DNA from: Phyllobacterium endophyticum
GTDB lineage: Bacteria; Pseudomonadota; Alphaproteobacteria; Rhizobiales; Rhizobiaceae
Direction: 5' to 3'
DNA length: 64,000 nt
NCBI RefSeq assembly: GCF_003010935.1
Contig: NZ_PGGN01000004.1
Coordinates: 248,001 to 312,000 of the forward strand
Part shown: positions 26,724 through 36,080 of the stretch, one piece after another
Layout of the letters: each line of letters opens with the position of its first letter
Position numbering within the stretch: the first letter of the stretch is position 1
Position numbers and translations under genes: made by a program
The notes under the pieces: model-generated
Databases searched by the model: none
The model's input: the letters and a program-made list of their open reading frames with translations, nothing else
What the model was told of the DNA's origin: nothing

Positions 26724-27712
26724 CAATGATCCCTGACAGCGACGCTGCCGCGCGAGGAAAGTTTGGCCTGCAGAATCACGACGACCAGCAGGAACAGGCC
26801 ACGTATCACCGATTGCCAGTAGGCGGAGAGCGAAATCCAGCCTTTTCCATTCTCAAAATTGAGAACGTTGAAGAGGATGCCGAGCAGGAGCACGCCCGCC
26901 AGTGTCGCGCCGACCGACCCCACGCCGCCTGTGAGCAAAGTGCCGCCGACAACGACTGCCGCTATGGCGAAGAGCTCCCAGCCGACGCCTTCGATGGGTT
27001 GCCCGGCCCCGAACTGCGAAGCAAGGATAACGCCGGCGAGACCCGCCAGCCCGCCGCTGGCAAGATAGACCAGGAACTTGATCCGGTCGGCGGGCAGGCC
27101 CATCAGACGTGTCGCGTCCTCATTGCCGCCGATGGCAAGCACGCCCCGGCCGGTACTGGTGAAATTCAGGACGATCCAGCCGATCACATAGGCGACAAGC
27201 GCAATCCAGGCGGGTATCGGAAAGCCAAGGAAATTGTCCTGGCCGATCGACGTGAAGCCGCTTTCATAAGACACCGAGACAGATTGGTTGTCGGCGAGAA
27301 GCAGCGCCGTGCCGCTGGCGGCGAGCATCATGGCAAGGGTTGCGACAAAGGGCATGATCTTCAACCGGGTGACCATAATGGCATTGATGAAGCCAACGAG
27401 GAGACCGGCGCCGAGACCGGCACCGAGACCGATCCAGGGACCCTGCGGACTGGCAAGGGCGGCAACGACACTGCCGAGCGCAGCCGTCGAACCGACTGAC
27501 AGATCGATGCCGCCGGTCATGATGACAAAACACATGCCGAGGGCCACGAGCGCGAACATCGAATTATAGCGCAGCACGCTGGTGATGTTGAACAGGCCCA
27601 GAAAATAATCATAGCGCGCCCAGCCGAAGAGGATGAGCAGCAGCAGCGCCAGAACGACGCCATAGCTGCCGAGCAGGGAGATCAGGCGAGTTCCAGGGCG
27701 GTTTTCAGTCAT
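26723..27712 (-). CDS. Sugar ABC transporter permease (RbsC/YjfF family), second permease
   Basis: 329 residues with about ten helices, carrying the carbohydrate-importer motif VIMTGGIDLSVGS in the loop after helix 2-3 and GVGSVGATLAGVLLLGIL near the end. It is one of two different permeases here, as in the E. coli YtfT/YjfF system. ATG 27712 overlaps the stop of the other permease. The longer N-terminus and GRGVLAIGGNEDATRLMGLPADRIKFLVY block fit this family. Confidence 0.9.
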   Translation of the reverse strand: MTENRPGTRLISLLGSYGVVLALLLLILFGWARYDYFLGLFNITSVLRYNSMFALVALGMCFVIMTGGIDLSVGSTAALGSVVAALASPQGPWIGLGAGLGAGLLVGFINAIMVTRLKIMPFVATLAMMLAASGTALLLADNQSVSVSYESGFTSIGQDNFLGFPIPAWIALVAYVIGWIVLNFTSTGRGVLAIGGNEDATRLMGLPADRIKFLVYLASGGLAGLAGVILASQFGAGQPIEGVGWELFAIAAVVVGGTLLTGGVGSVGATLAGVLLLGILFNVLNFENGKGWISLSAYWQSVIRGLFLLVVVILQAKLSSRGSVAVRDH

Positions 27713-28704
27713 GCGGCCCTACCCTGTTGCTGAATCCACACGGCGAGAACGATGATGCCCGCCTTCACCACCAGGGCCGCGGCGTCCGGCACGCCATTGG
27801 CGAGCAGAGTATAACGCACGAGCTGGATTGTCATGGCGCCAAGCAATGTGCCGATGATGGTTGCCTTGCCGCCGCTCAACAGGGTGCCGCCGACGGCAAC
27901 AGCAGCAATGGCGTCAAGTTCCATGCCCATTCCAACCAGATTGGCGTCGCTGGACGAATTGATGGCGATCACGACGAGACCAGCAATTCCGGCACAAAGA
28001 CCACTGATCGCATAAACGATGAGCTTCACTTTGGCGACTGCGATACCGGAGAGCTCTGCCGCACGTTCGTTGCCGCCAATGGCGATGATCTGACGGCCGA
28101 AAACAGTCCGTTTCAGCACAAAGGCCGCGGCAATGACCAAGAGGACCATAAGCACGACCTGCACGGGAACGCCGAAGAGGCGGCCAAGACCGATCCATTG
28201 GAACTCCGGAACGCGGAATGTCTGAAGATTGCCATTGGTCAGAACCTGGGCAATGCCGCGACCGGCAATGAACAAAACCAGCGTGGCGACGATGGGCTGG
28301 ATGCGAAACCTGGCGATGAGCCAGCCGTTGAAGAGACCGAAAAGTCCGGCAACGCCGATTGCAATGATCATGGCTGCCGCGACTGCGAGAGCAACATTGT
28401 CGATGGGAACGATCTTCCCCAGGAAAATCATCGGCGCAAGCGCGCCGGAGATCGCCATCAGGGATCCGACAGAAAGATCGATGCCGCCGGTAGCGATGAC
28501 GAGCGTCATGCCGACCGCGACGATGACGATCGTGCAAACCTGCGTGAGATTGACATTGAGCGTCTGCATCGTGGCGAAGTTGCGGGTGAAAGCGAAGTTG
28601 AACAGGATGAGCAGAGCAAGTGCAATCAAGGTGCCGTAGCGCGCCATGAACTCAAACAGGTCGAGCGGGCGCGAAACGCGTTGTTGACGCGCAGTATCGG
28701 TCAT
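27709..28704 (-). CDS. Sugar ABC transporter permease (RbsC/YtfT family), first permease
   Basis: 331 residues, about ten helices, with VIATGGIDLSVGSLMAISGA and FGRQIIAIGGNERAAELSGIAVAKVKLIVY, both standard for RbsC-type permeases. It would form a heterodimer with the downstream permease. ATG 28704 overlaps the ATPase stop. Coupling of all four genes as ATGA junctions signals a tight operon. Confidence 0.9.
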   Translation of the reverse strand: MTDTARQQRVSRPLDLFEFMARYGTLIALALLILFNFAFTRNFATMQTLNVNLTQVCTIVIVAVGMTLVIATGGIDLSVGSLMAISGALAPMIFLGKIVPIDNVALAVAAAMIIAIGVAGLFGLFNGWLIARFRIQPIVATLVLFIAGRGIAQVLTNGNLQTFRVPEFQWIGLGRLFGVPVQVVLMVLLVIAAAFVLKRTVFGRQIIAIGGNERAAELSGIAVAKVKLIVYAISGLCAGIAGLVVIAINSSSDANLVGMGMELDAIAAVAVGGTLLSGGKATIIGTLLGAMTIQLVRYTLLANGVPDAAALVVKAGIIVLAVWIQQQGRAA

Positions 28705-30239
28705 GTTGCAGCCTCCGCTATGGCTGGTGCGCTGCCATGTGCCATGGCGGACATGACGGCGTCCTCCGTCGCCTCGTCGCGACCGAATTGCGCGACGCTG
28801 ACGCCTTCGCGCAGGACGAAAACACGATCGGCTCCCTCAATCACCTCCTCGAGTTCGGAGGAGATCATCAGGACCGCAAGCCCCTGATCGGCGAGCGTCT
28901 TGATAAGTGCCTGGATTTCGCCCTTGGCTCCGACATCGATGCCGCGCGTCGGCTCGTCCAGGATGAGGAGGCGCGGGTTCATTGCCAGCCAGCGGCCAAG
29001 CAGAACCTTCTGCTGATTGCCCCCGGAAAGCTCGCGGACTTTCTGATCAGGACCGGAGCATTTGATCCCGAGTTGCCGGATGAAGCGCTCGACGATTTCG
29101 CGCTGCGCCTTCTCGTCGATGATGCCGGACTTTGAGAGCTTCGGCATCAGCGCCAGCATCATGTTCTCTGCAACGCTCATGTCGGGGACGATGCCCTCGC
29201 TCTTGCGATCCTCGGTACAGAATCCCATACCGGCGGCAATGGCGTCGGAGGGATTGTGCGGATCAAACTCCTGGCCGTTGAAGGTCATCTTTCCCGCACG
29301 GGGCCGGTCTATGCCGAAAACAAGCCGGGCCGTCTCGGTACGTCCAGCACCGAGCAGCCCGGCGAACCCGGCGATTTCGCCGCTGCGCACGTTGAACGAT
29401 ACGTCCCGCACGATCTGGCCTATGGCGAGACTTTCAGCCGACAGCAGCACCTCGCCGATCTTCTTCTCGTCGCGATCACTGAACGCGGTGGCGTGGCCTT
29501 CGGCGCGATCGATGGTGCGCCCCAGCATGGACGACACGAGACCGATCCTGTCGATCTCGTTCATGGCAGCGGTCCTGACGGTCCGCCCATCGCGCATGAT
29601 CGTGACGCGATCGCAGACCTCATAGAGCTCATCCAGCTTGTGGCTGACGAAAACAACCGAAACGCCTTCCTGCTTCAACTGCCGGATGACATTGAACAGC
29701 ACAGATACTTCGCGTTCATCGAGCGATGAAGTGGGCTCGTCCATGATGACGAGTTTTGCAGAAAAACCTATCGCACGGGCAATCGCCACCATCTGCTGGG
29801 TGGCGGTATTGAATTCCATCAACGGTCGGCGCACATCGGCGCGCACGTTGAAACGCTGGAGCAGTGCCTCGGCTTCCTGGTGCATGCACTTCCAGTCGAG
29901 CAGCCCGTAACGGCGAGCTTCGCGGCCAAGGCAAATGTTCTCGGTGATCGAGCGATAAGGAACGAGATTGATTTCCTGATAGATGGTGCTGATGCCGCTT
30001 GCCTGCGCCTGCTGGGGGGACGTAACCTCGAATGGCTTGCCATCGAATATCACTTCACCGGCGTCTCGCCTGTAGTAGCCGGTCAGTACCTTGATAAGCG
30101 TCGATTTGCCCGCACCGTTCTGACCGATCAGTGCATGAACCTCCCCGCGCCCGACCGAAAACGAAGCAGCCGCCAGAGCAGGAATCCCGGCAAAGCGCTT
30201 GTCGATACCGGTCATCGATAAAAGACTGTCGGTGTTCAT
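28701..30239 (-). CDS. Sugar ABC transporter ATP-binding protein (two-domain, RbsA/YtfR type)
   Basis: 512 residues with two ABC domains. Domain 1 has Walker A GQNGAGKSTL, Walker B LVIMDEPTSSLDERE and a degenerate ABC signature (FNTATQQM). Domain 2 has a reduced Walker A (GLLGAGRTE), a canonical signature LSGGNQQKV and Walker B LLILDEPTRGIDVG. Such asymmetric ATPases serve monosaccharide importers. The start is MNTDSLLS at 30239; the frame extends to 30308 over the terminator hairpin and is not used. It follows the binding-protein gene after two hairpins, so its expression is likely lower. Confidence 0.92.
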   Translation of the reverse strand: MNTDSLLSMTGIDKRFAGIPALAAASFSVGRGEVHALIGQNGAGKSTLIKVLTGYYRRDAGEVIFDGKPFEVTSPQQAQASGISTIYQEINLVPYRSITENICLGREARRYGLLDWKCMHQEAEALLQRFNVRADVRRPLMEFNTATQQMVAIARAIGFSAKLVIMDEPTSSLDEREVSVLFNVIRQLKQEGVSVVFVSHKLDELYEVCDRVTIMRDGRTVRTAAMNEIDRIGLVSSMLGRTIDRAEGHATAFSDRDEKKIGEVLLSAESLAIGQIVRDVSFNVRSGEIAGFAGLLGAGRTETARLVFGIDRPRAGKMTFNGQEFDPHNPSDAIAAGMGFCTEDRKSEGIVPDMSVAENMMLALMPKLSKSGIIDEKAQREIVERFIRQLGIKCSGPDQKVRELSGGNQQKVLLGRWLAMNPRLLILDEPTRGIDVGAKGEIQALIKTLADQGLAVLMISSELEEVIEGADRVFVLREGVSVAQFGRDEATEDAVMSAMAHGSAPAIAEAAT

Positions 30240-30263
30240 AACGATGCCAATTCTCGAACCATC

Positions 30264-30288
30264 AAAAAGCACCGGCACCATAGTGCCG
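30264..30288 (-). terminator. Second hairpin with T5 tract between binding protein and ATPase genes
   Basis: CGGCAC (30273-30278), CATA, GTGCCG (30283-30288), followed on the transcribed strand by four bases and five T residues. It is weaker than the hairpin directly upstream and works in tandem with it, giving partial termination. Confidence 0.45.
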
Positions 30289-30320
30289 AAAAAAAGCCAG
30301 CGCTCCATAAGAGCGCTGGC
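30289..30320 (-). terminator. Intrinsic terminator/attenuator after the sugar-binding-protein gene
   Basis: GCCAGCGCTC (30296-30305), loop CATAA, GAGCGCTGGC (30311-30320): a perfect 10-base stem followed on the minus strand by TTTTTTT. It lies 13 bases beyond the binding-protein stop and before the ATPase gene, the usual layout that yields more binding protein than membrane components. Confidence 0.8.
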
Positions 30321-30332
30321 GGAGCTACAAAA

Positions 30333-31313
30333 TCAATAGGCGGTGCTCAGCAAATCCTTGGCGTTGCTGGCATCGTAGAATTGATCCGGATTGATGATCT
30401 TTTCCGGAATCTTTTCTCCATTGGCATAGGCAACAGCCGTGTCGAACGCCTTTGGCCCAAAGCGCGGATTACATTCAACGACAGCTGCAATCTTGCCATC
30501 GACCACGGCCTGAACTGCTTCCTTGCCGCCGTCGATGGACAGGACAAGGATATCCTTGCCTGGCACCTTGCCCGCAGCTTCGATCGCGGAAATCGCTCCC
30601 ATCGCCATCTCGTCATTATGTGCATAGATCACATTGGCGTCGGGATGCGCCTGCAACAGCGTTTCGGCAACCTGGCGCCCCTTGTCGCGGGCGAAATCGC
30701 CGGTCTGCGAGGCGACGATCTTGAACTCCGGATGTTTGGCGATCACATCGTCAAAGCCCTTCTTGCGGTCATTGGCCGGGGAAGAGCCGGTGGTGCCTTC
30801 AAGCTCGATGATCGTGGTCTTGCCATTGGCGTTCTTGACCAGCCAGTCGGCAACGCGTTGGCCTTCCTCGATGAAATTGGAGCCGATGAAGGTGACATAA
30901 TCCTCACCGGCCTTGGCCAGCGAAGCGTCGACGTTACGATCAAGCAGGATCACCGGGATACCGGCGTTCTTGGCTGCCTTGATTGCTGGAATAAGCGGCT
31001 TTTCCTCACGTGGCGCAAGGAAGATCAGATCCACCCCCTGGGCGATCATGGAATTGACGTCGGCGACCTGCTTGGCGGCGGAACTCGCGGCATCGGTGTA
31101 AACCAGTTGCCAACCTCGCTTCTTGGCCTCTTCCTGCATGCTGGCGGTCTGGGCCAGACGCCAGGGATTGTTGCTCTCGGTCTGTGCGAAGCCGACCTTG
31201 TAGGTGTCTTTCTTCTTGAGCGGCGGCGCCGCGGCAAATGCGCTGCCAGCAACCATTGTCGCAGCCAGTCCAACAACCGATGTGAAGAGCAGAGTCCGAC
31301 GGGTCATAGTCAT
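30333..31313 (-). CDS. Periplasmic sugar-binding protein of ABC transporter (YtfQ-like)
   Basis: 326 residues with a Tat/Sec-like signal (MTRRTLLFTSVVGLAATMVAGSAFA) containing twin Arg. The mature fold is PBP type I: KVGFAQTESNNPWRLAQT, APREEKPLIPAIKAAKNAGIPVILLDRNVD, ELEGTTGSSPANDRKKGFDDV, VIYAHNDEMAMGAISAIEAAGK. The alignment by eye is closest to E. coli YtfQ, a galactofuranose receptor, but ligand residues cannot be decided by sight. GGGAGG precedes the ATG. It is the first gene of the nine-gene operon and divergent from the LacI regulator. Confidence 0.9.
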   Translation of the reverse strand: MTMTRRTLLFTSVVGLAATMVAGSAFAAAPPLKKKDTYKVGFAQTESNNPWRLAQTASMQEEAKKRGWQLVYTDAASSAAKQVADVNSMIAQGVDLIFLAPREEKPLIPAIKAAKNAGIPVILLDRNVDASLAKAGEDYVTFIGSNFIEEGQRVADWLVKNANGKTTIIELEGTTGSSPANDRKKGFDDVIAKHPEFKIVASQTGDFARDKGRQVAETLLQAHPDANVIYAHNDEMAMGAISAIEAAGKVPGKDILVLSIDGGKEAVQAVVDGKIAAVVECNPRFGPKAFDTAVAYANGEKIPEKIINPDQFYDASNAKDLLSTAY

Positions 31314-31380
31314 TGAAAATTTCCTCCCAGAAATTAGCTCGTGGGGATTCCACTGCCCGCGATCATCGCTGCTTATAATA

Positions 31381-31412
31381 ATTAGTCAATAATTATTTAT
31401 GTTGATTAGTCA
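31381..31412. promoter_or_regulatory. Direct repeats in the LacI / ABC divergent promoter
   Basis: ATTAGTCA occurs at 31381-31388 and 31405-31412, 24 bases apart, with a palindrome AATAATTATT between them. The AT-rich block sits in the 175-base region between the divergent starts and is the likeliest place for the promoters and LacI-family operator. Confidence 0.35.
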
Positions 31413-31488
31413 CTCCAACTGTTCGTAATATTCGCTGCAACTTCATCGATTCCGGCCAGTCTACGGATAGCGGGAAGCGTCGTTCCGG

Positions 31489-32622
31489 GTGGGTGATACG
31501 GTGGACAATTCGACCACTGGGAAGAGCAAGGCCACGCGGCTTGCAATGCGCCGCAAGCGCGTCAGCAAGCGTGTGACGATGACCGACATTGCCCGTGCCG
31601 CAGGTTGTTCACAGGCCACCGTCTCCTTCGTCTTGAACAAGACGCCAGGCATCAAACTCGCCGCCGAAACGCGCGAAAGGGTGATAGACGCAGCGCGCGC
31701 GCTTGGCTATGCGGCGCCGAATTTCGCCCATCTCGACACCGCGGATATCCTCGCGCCCGCATTGGACGGCAAGATTGGCTTTGTGGTCGATCAGCTTGCA
31801 ACCAGTCCCGAGGCAGTGGTCGCCATCGAGGGTGCGCGCCAGGCTTCATGGAATGCGGGAAACATCATACTCGTTGCCCAGACACTCAACGATCCCGAGA
31901 TGGAACCGCGCACGATACGCGCCTTGCGCGAGCAGGGGATATCGGCGCTGATTTATATGGCGATCTTTACACGTGAGGTTGTCCTGCCGGCGGCGGTTTA
32001 CGAACTGGATGTACCGGTCGTTCTCATCAACTGCTATACGGCGGACCACGCGTTTCCTGCCGTCGTGCCGAGCGAGATCGCCGGCGGCCAGCATTCGACC
32101 CGTCACCTGATCCAGCACGGTCACCGGCGCATTGGCACGATCACTGGCGAGCCATGGATGGAGGCAGCCAAGGACAGGCTCAAGGGCTATCGTCGCGCCC
32201 TGGCGACGGCAGATATTCCCTTCGACGCGAAACTGGTGATCGACGGCGACTGGTCGGCAAGCGCCGGATACGACGCCACAAGAAAACTGCTGACGTTGCA
32301 TGATCGCCCCACCGCCATTTTCTGCCAAAACGATCGCACCGCGATTGGCTGCTACGAAGCCCTGAAGGAAGCCGGAATGCGGATTCCCGAGGATATCTCC
32401 GTCATCGGCTATGACGACGAGGAAATCTCCCGCCATCTCCATCCGCAATTGACGACGTCGGTCCTGCCGCATCGAGCCATGGGGCGATGGGCAATAGAGC
32501 AACTGGATGGATATGCCCCGTCATCATCAGGCACGCGCTATCCGATCACCAAACTCGAGTGCCCGCTGGTGGAGCGGCTGTCTGTTGCGGAGTGCGCCGA
32601 AAAACTCGCGGTCTTCAGCTAG
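31489..32622 (+). CDS. LacI-family transcriptional regulator
   Basis: 377 residues. A helix-turn-helix with hinge sits at about 28-80 ([46 protein letters not shown]), followed by a periplasmic-binding-like effector domain ([27 protein letters not shown]). It is likely to repress the divergent sugar operon and release on binding the imported sugar or a derivative. The start is uncertain: GTG at 31489 or 31501 or an ATG at 31546. Its TAG shares the palindrome CTAG with the stop of the convergent dctD. Confidence 0.88.
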   Translation: MGDTVDNSTTGKSKATRLAMRRKRVSKRVTMTDIARAAGCSQATVSFVLNKTPGIKLAAETRERVIDAARALGYAAPNFAHLDTADILAPALDGKIGFVVDQLATSPEAVVAIEGARQASWNAGNIILVAQTLNDPEMEPRTIRALREQGISALIYMAIFTREVVLPAAVYELDVPVVLINCYTADHAFPAVVPSEIAGGQHSTRHLIQHGHRRIGTITGEPWMEAAKDRLKGYRRALATADIPFDAKLVIDGDWSASAGYDATRKLLTLHDRPTAIFCQNDRTAIGCYEALKEAGMRIPEDISVIGYDDEEISRHLHPQLTTSVLPHRAMGRWAIEQLDGYAPSSSGTRYPITKLECPLVERLSVAECAEKLAVFS

Positions 32623-33974
32623 TCTCCGGGCGTCCGCTGCGCATAGTCGGAGCGATCGATCCCGTGACGTTGCAACTTGTCATAGAAGGTCTTGCGCGGA
32701 ATTCCCAAGGTTTCGATGGTCGAGCGCACGTCGCCATTGTTCGCGCTCAGTGCATCGCGGATCAGTTTCGCTTCGTGCTGTTCCATTGCCAACGGCAGAT
32801 TGAGAATGCTCGTGTCCGGACCGGCGGGTTGAATAGCCGTCTCCTCGAGCCCCAGCGCAACACGCTCGGCAAAATGTGACAACTCGCGCACATTTCCCGG
32901 CCAATCATGGTCCATAAGGCGCGAGCGCAACGCCCCTGTCAATTCTGGCGTTTCGCTCTTGAACCGCGCTGCAGCCCGTTGCAGGAAATGCGTGAACAGC
33001 AAAGGAATATCGTCCCGGCGCTCGCGCAGCGGCGGGATCGAGATCGTGACGACGTTCAAACGATAGAACAGGTCTTCGCGAAAATTCGCGCGCTGTTGCG
33101 GGCTGCCGAGGTCGACCTTTGCGGCGGCCACGACACGCAGGTCAACAGCACGATGATCATTGGTGCCCAGCGGCGTGATCTCGCGGGTTTCAAGTACGCG
33201 CAGCAATTTGACCTGTGTCGACAGCGGCATGCTTTCTATCTCATCGAGAAACAGCGTGCCTCCACTGGCATGTTCGATACGCCCGACGCGCTTTTTCTGC
33301 GCTCCGGTAAATGCCCCCGCCTCATGCCCGAACAGTTCACTTTCGATCACTGTTTCCGGCAGCGCTCCGCAATTGAGAGCGACGAAATTGCCTCGCTTGC
33401 GACGGCTCCATTCGTGCAGCAGGCTTGCCGCAACTTCCTTGCCGGTGCCGGTTTCACCGGCAATCAGGACGTCGACATCCGCATTGGCCACGTGACGCAA
33501 GGTCTTGCGCAGGTTCTGCATGACGGGGGTCTGGCCAATCAACGGGAGATTGTCATCGGATGTCTCGAGCGCGAGGCGCAGCTCGCGGTTTTCAATCACC
33601 AAGCGCCGCTTTTCAGCCCCACGCATGATGCTCTGGACAAGCCGCTCGGCCGGATAGGGCTTGGCGATGAAATCATAGGCTCCATCCTGCATGGCCTCGA
33701 CGGCCATATCGATATCACCATGACCTGTGACCAGAATGACGGGCAGGTCGGCGTCCATGGCGCGCAGGCGCCGGAACAATTCCAGGCCGTCGATGTGCGG
33801 CATGCGCACATCGGTGACGACGACGCCGGTAAAATCCGGCGTCAGAACCTGCAGCGCGCTCATGGAATCCGCAAAGGGCATGACACTGAAACCCGCAAGC
33901 TCCAGGGTCTGACGATTGGCGTTGCGCAGGTCGTCGTCGTCGTCGATAAACGCTACGGTGGTCTGAATATCCAT
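32619..33974 (-). CDS. dctD: C4-dicarboxylate response regulator DctD (NtrC family)
   Basis: 451 residues. The receiver domain has [12 protein letters not shown] (phosphorylated Asp) and FIAKPY. The sigma-54 interaction AAA domain has Walker [16 protein letters not shown] contact loop ([13 protein letters not shown]) and [14 protein letters not shown] Fis-type DNA-binding helix-turn-helix closes the protein ([26 protein letters not shown]). Phosphorylated DctD activates dctA from the promoter at 35963 through two UAS palindromes. It starts at 33974, one base downstream of dctB's stop codon, so dctB and dctD form an operon. Confidence 0.96.
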   Translation of the reverse strand: MDIQTTVAFIDDDDDLRNANRQTLELAGFSVMPFADSMSALQVLTPDFTGVVVTDVRMPHIDGLELFRRLRAMDADLPVILVTGHGDIDMAVEAMQDGAYDFIAKPYPAERLVQSIMRGAEKRRLVIENRELRLALETSDDNLPLIGQTPVMQNLRKTLRHVANADVDVLIAGETGTGKEVAASLLHEWSRRKRGNFVALNCGALPETVIESELFGHEAGAFTGAQKKRVGRIEHASGGTLFLDEIESMPLSTQVKLLRVLETREITPLGTNDHRAVDLRVVAAAKVDLGSPQQRANFREDLFYRLNVVTISIPPLRERRDDIPLLFTHFLQRAAARFKSETPELTGALRSRLMDHDWPGNVRELSHFAERVALGLEETAIQPAGPDTSILNLPLAMEQHEAKLIRDALSANNGDVRSTIETLGIPRKTFYDKLQRHGIDRSDYAQRTPGD

Positions 33975-33975
33975 G

Positions 33976-35832
33976 TCAGCTGGCCCTCGGAAGATGAACC
34001 GTGAACTCGGTTCCGGCACTGGTGCTCCTGACCTCGATCCGTCCCCCGTAGTCAGCGACGATGTCGTGGCAGATAACAAGGCCAAGCCCAAGACCGCGCT
34101 CCTTCGACGTGTTGAACGGAGTGAACAGAGCGCGCATGACCGCCTCGGGAATACCCGGCCCGTTGTCGGAGACGATCAGATGGACATCGCCGTCGGTAAC
34201 AGCGGTCCGTACGCTGATCCTGCTCGCGGGGCCGCCTTCCGTTGCCTCCAGCGCGTTTTGCATGAGATTGATGAGCACCTGTTCCAACCGGATGCGGTTG
34301 CCGTGAACCTTGATATCAGGCGGTGGCGCCTGCGTGATGATCTGTCCGGCCCGCTGACGGAACCGGCTGCCCAGCAGCAGGAGAGCACCTTCGATGACAT
34401 CGCTGACACTGATCGGACCCGTGTCGCCCGTGCCCTTGCGGGCGAAAGTCCGCAGCTCTTCGGTGATCCCGCCGATGCGCTCGGTCAGCCCGGCGATGGC
34501 TTTCAGATTGCCCTTGGCGGAATCGATCTGATTGCGGCCAAGAAAGGTCTCGGCATTGTCTGCATAGGCGCGGATGGCGGCGACAGGCTGGTTGATCTCG
34601 TGGGCGACACCAGCCGTGACCTGTCCGAGAATGGCTAGACGGTTTGCCTGTACCAGGTCCTGTTGGACCGTCTGAAGCTTCGTCTCCATTTTCTGGCGTT
34701 CCTCGACCTGCATCACGAGTTCGGCATGGGCGGTACTGAGATCTTCCGTGCGTTCGGCAACACGCCGCTCAAGCTCAAGCCGTGCCGCCTCCTGCGCGCG
34801 GGCGCGCCGAAGCGCCAATCCGCGCCGGCGCAGGAAAAAGGCCGTCAAGGCGAGCAGCGGCGCAAGAACGATCAATGCCAGCAATTGGGCAGTTCGGACT
34901 GCCTCCGCAACCGCAGGGGCCGCAGGCGCGAGCAATTGCAGCTTCCAGCTCGTGGTGGGAACCGGCGTCTGTACGCGGACGAACTCTTCAGCCTTCGCCG
35001 TACCCGGCAGCCGGGCCTGGACGATGTCAGGCTGGCCCTGCGGCAAGGCTGGCTTGATGTCGAGCGGTGCAAGTGGTGCATCGCCAAATTGCAGGCTCTC
35101 ACGGATCGGGCCCATCTGGCTATCAAGGATCGGACCCTCTGTCATGAAACGCCACTCAGGGACGCTCGCGATCAGCACGATGCCGCGCTGGTCGATCACG
35201 AGCGAGGGATCGGTGTTACGCCTCCAATCGGTTTCAAGGTCGTCAAACTCGAGCTTGACGACGATTACGCCGAGCACCCCCGACGGCCCGTCGACACGTT
35301 TCGATATGTAAAGCCCTGGACGTTTGCTGACAGTCCCAAGTGCGTAGTGCTCGGCGCTTCCGGCGGCGACAGCGCGGGTATAGTAGGGCCGAAAGCTGTA
35401 ATTGGTGCCGACGAAGCTTGTCGGTTCGCGCCAGTTGCTAGATGCAAGGGTCAGGCCATCCGCGTTCAAAAGGTAAATGACCGAAGAGCGGGTTTCCCCG
35501 ACCAGACTTTCAAGCTTGCGGTCGACCAGTTGCAACAGACTGTCGCTTCGCGTCGTCAATGCCCCGATCACATCGCGGTCCTGCGCAAGGACGAAAGGCA
35601 GGGATCGTTGCTTTTCAAGGACCGTTCGCAGCAGTACCGCATTGAGTTCGGCCGCGCTTCGCGCGCGTACCTCGAGTGTTTCGTAGGCGCGGTTGCGACC
35701 ATATTCATTGGCAATGAAAAACGCACCTGCGACAACCGCGACGGCGACAGCGGCGTAGACCAGCTGTGCAACCCGGCCGTTCGATACCGCCCAGGGACCG
35801 CTCTCCGGGCGCATTGCCAACCTACTTTCCAT
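33976..35832 (-). CDS. dctB: C4-dicarboxylate sensor kinase DctB
   Basis: 618 residues. TM1 is at about 15-40 and TM2 at about 290-315 ([19 protein letters not shown]). The periplasmic double-Cache sensor between them ([54 protein letters not shown]) binds C4-dicarboxylates. A cytoplasmic coiled coil leads to HisKA ([20 protein letters not shown]) and the ATPase ([22 protein letters not shown]). The start is set at MESRLAMR (35832) because an in-frame earlier Met would run over the UAS. It lies back-to-back with dctA, with 248 bases between. Confidence 0.95.
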   Translation of the reverse strand: MESRLAMRPESGPWAVSNGRVAQLVYAAVAVAVVAGAFFIANEYGRNRAYETLEVRARSAAELNAVLLRTVLEKQRSLPFVLAQDRDVIGALTTRSDSLLQLVDRKLESLVGETRSSVIYLLNADGLTLASSNWREPTSFVGTNYSFRPYYTRAVAAGSAEHYALGTVSKRPGLYISKRVDGPSGVLGVIVVKLEFDDLETDWRRNTDPSLVIDQRGIVLIASVPEWRFMTEGPILDSQMGPIRESLQFGDAPLAPLDIKPALPQGQPDIVQARLPGTAKAEEFVRVQTPVPTTSWKLQLLAPAAPAVAEAVRTAQLLALIVLAPLLALTAFFLRRRGLALRRARAQEAARLELERRVAERTEDLSTAHAELVMQVEERQKMETKLQTVQQDLVQANRLAILGQVTAGVAHEINQPVAAIRAYADNAETFLGRNQIDSAKGNLKAIAGLTERIGGITEELRTFARKGTGDTGPISVSDVIEGALLLLGSRFRQRAGQIITQAPPPDIKVHGNRIRLEQVLINLMQNALEATEGGPASRISVRTAVTDGDVHLIVSDNGPGIPEAVMRALFTPFNTSKERGLGLGLVICHDIVADYGGRIEVRSTSAGTEFTVHLPRAS

Positions 35833-35840
35833 GACAGCAT

Positions 35841-35858
35841 TGTGCCGAAATTCGCACA
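35841..35858. promoter_or_regulatory. DctD upstream activating site, copy 1
   Basis: TGTGCCGAAATTCGCACA, an 18-base palindrome of the DctD-binding type seen upstream of rhizobial dctA. Its centre is about 113-130 bases upstream of the sigma-54 promoter. Confidence 0.85.
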
Positions 35859-35872
35859 TACCTCAAGGAAAA

Positions 35873-35890
35873 TGTGCGGCCATCCGCACA
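35873..35890. promoter_or_regulatory. DctD upstream activating site, copy 2
   Basis: TGTGCGGCCATCCGCACA, 32 bases from copy 1 centre to centre (about three helical turns), allowing cooperative binding on the same face. The two copies together match the arrangement in front of dctA in Rhizobium and Sinorhizobium. Confidence 0.85.
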
Positions 35891-35962
35891 CGCAGAGGTA
35901 GCGGCGCGAGCGGGATTACCAAGTTTTACAAAGACTTCAACTGATTAGGTGATGGCGCCAAC

Positions 35963-35979
35963 TTGGCACGGTGCTTGCA
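35963..35979 (+). promoter_or_regulatory. Sigma-54 promoter of dctA
   Basis: TTGGCACGGTGCTTGCA matches the -24/-12 consensus TGGCAC-N5-TTGC exactly. The GG at 35965-35966 and the GC at 35977-35978 have correct spacing. The dctA ATG follows after about 100 bases with a strong ribosome site. Confidence 0.95.
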
Positions 35980-36080
35980 ATGACTTGTCGAGAGGGGCTG
36001 GTTTGCCCGCCCCTGTAACGAGAGCCCAGGAGGCTGGCAAGCTATTGCGCCAGACGCGGCTCGCACCTTTGGAGGAAGTT

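Noticed and set aside
27727..28887. Long plus-strand frame (about 386 codons) over the permease/ATPase region
   Set aside because: Antisense to a permease with the TGGIDLSVGS motif; no plausible domain in the plus-strand product.
34663..35901. Plus-strand frame (about 412 codons) opposite dctB
   Set aside because: Antisense shadow of DctB, which has TM, Cache, HisKA and ATPase parts in order.
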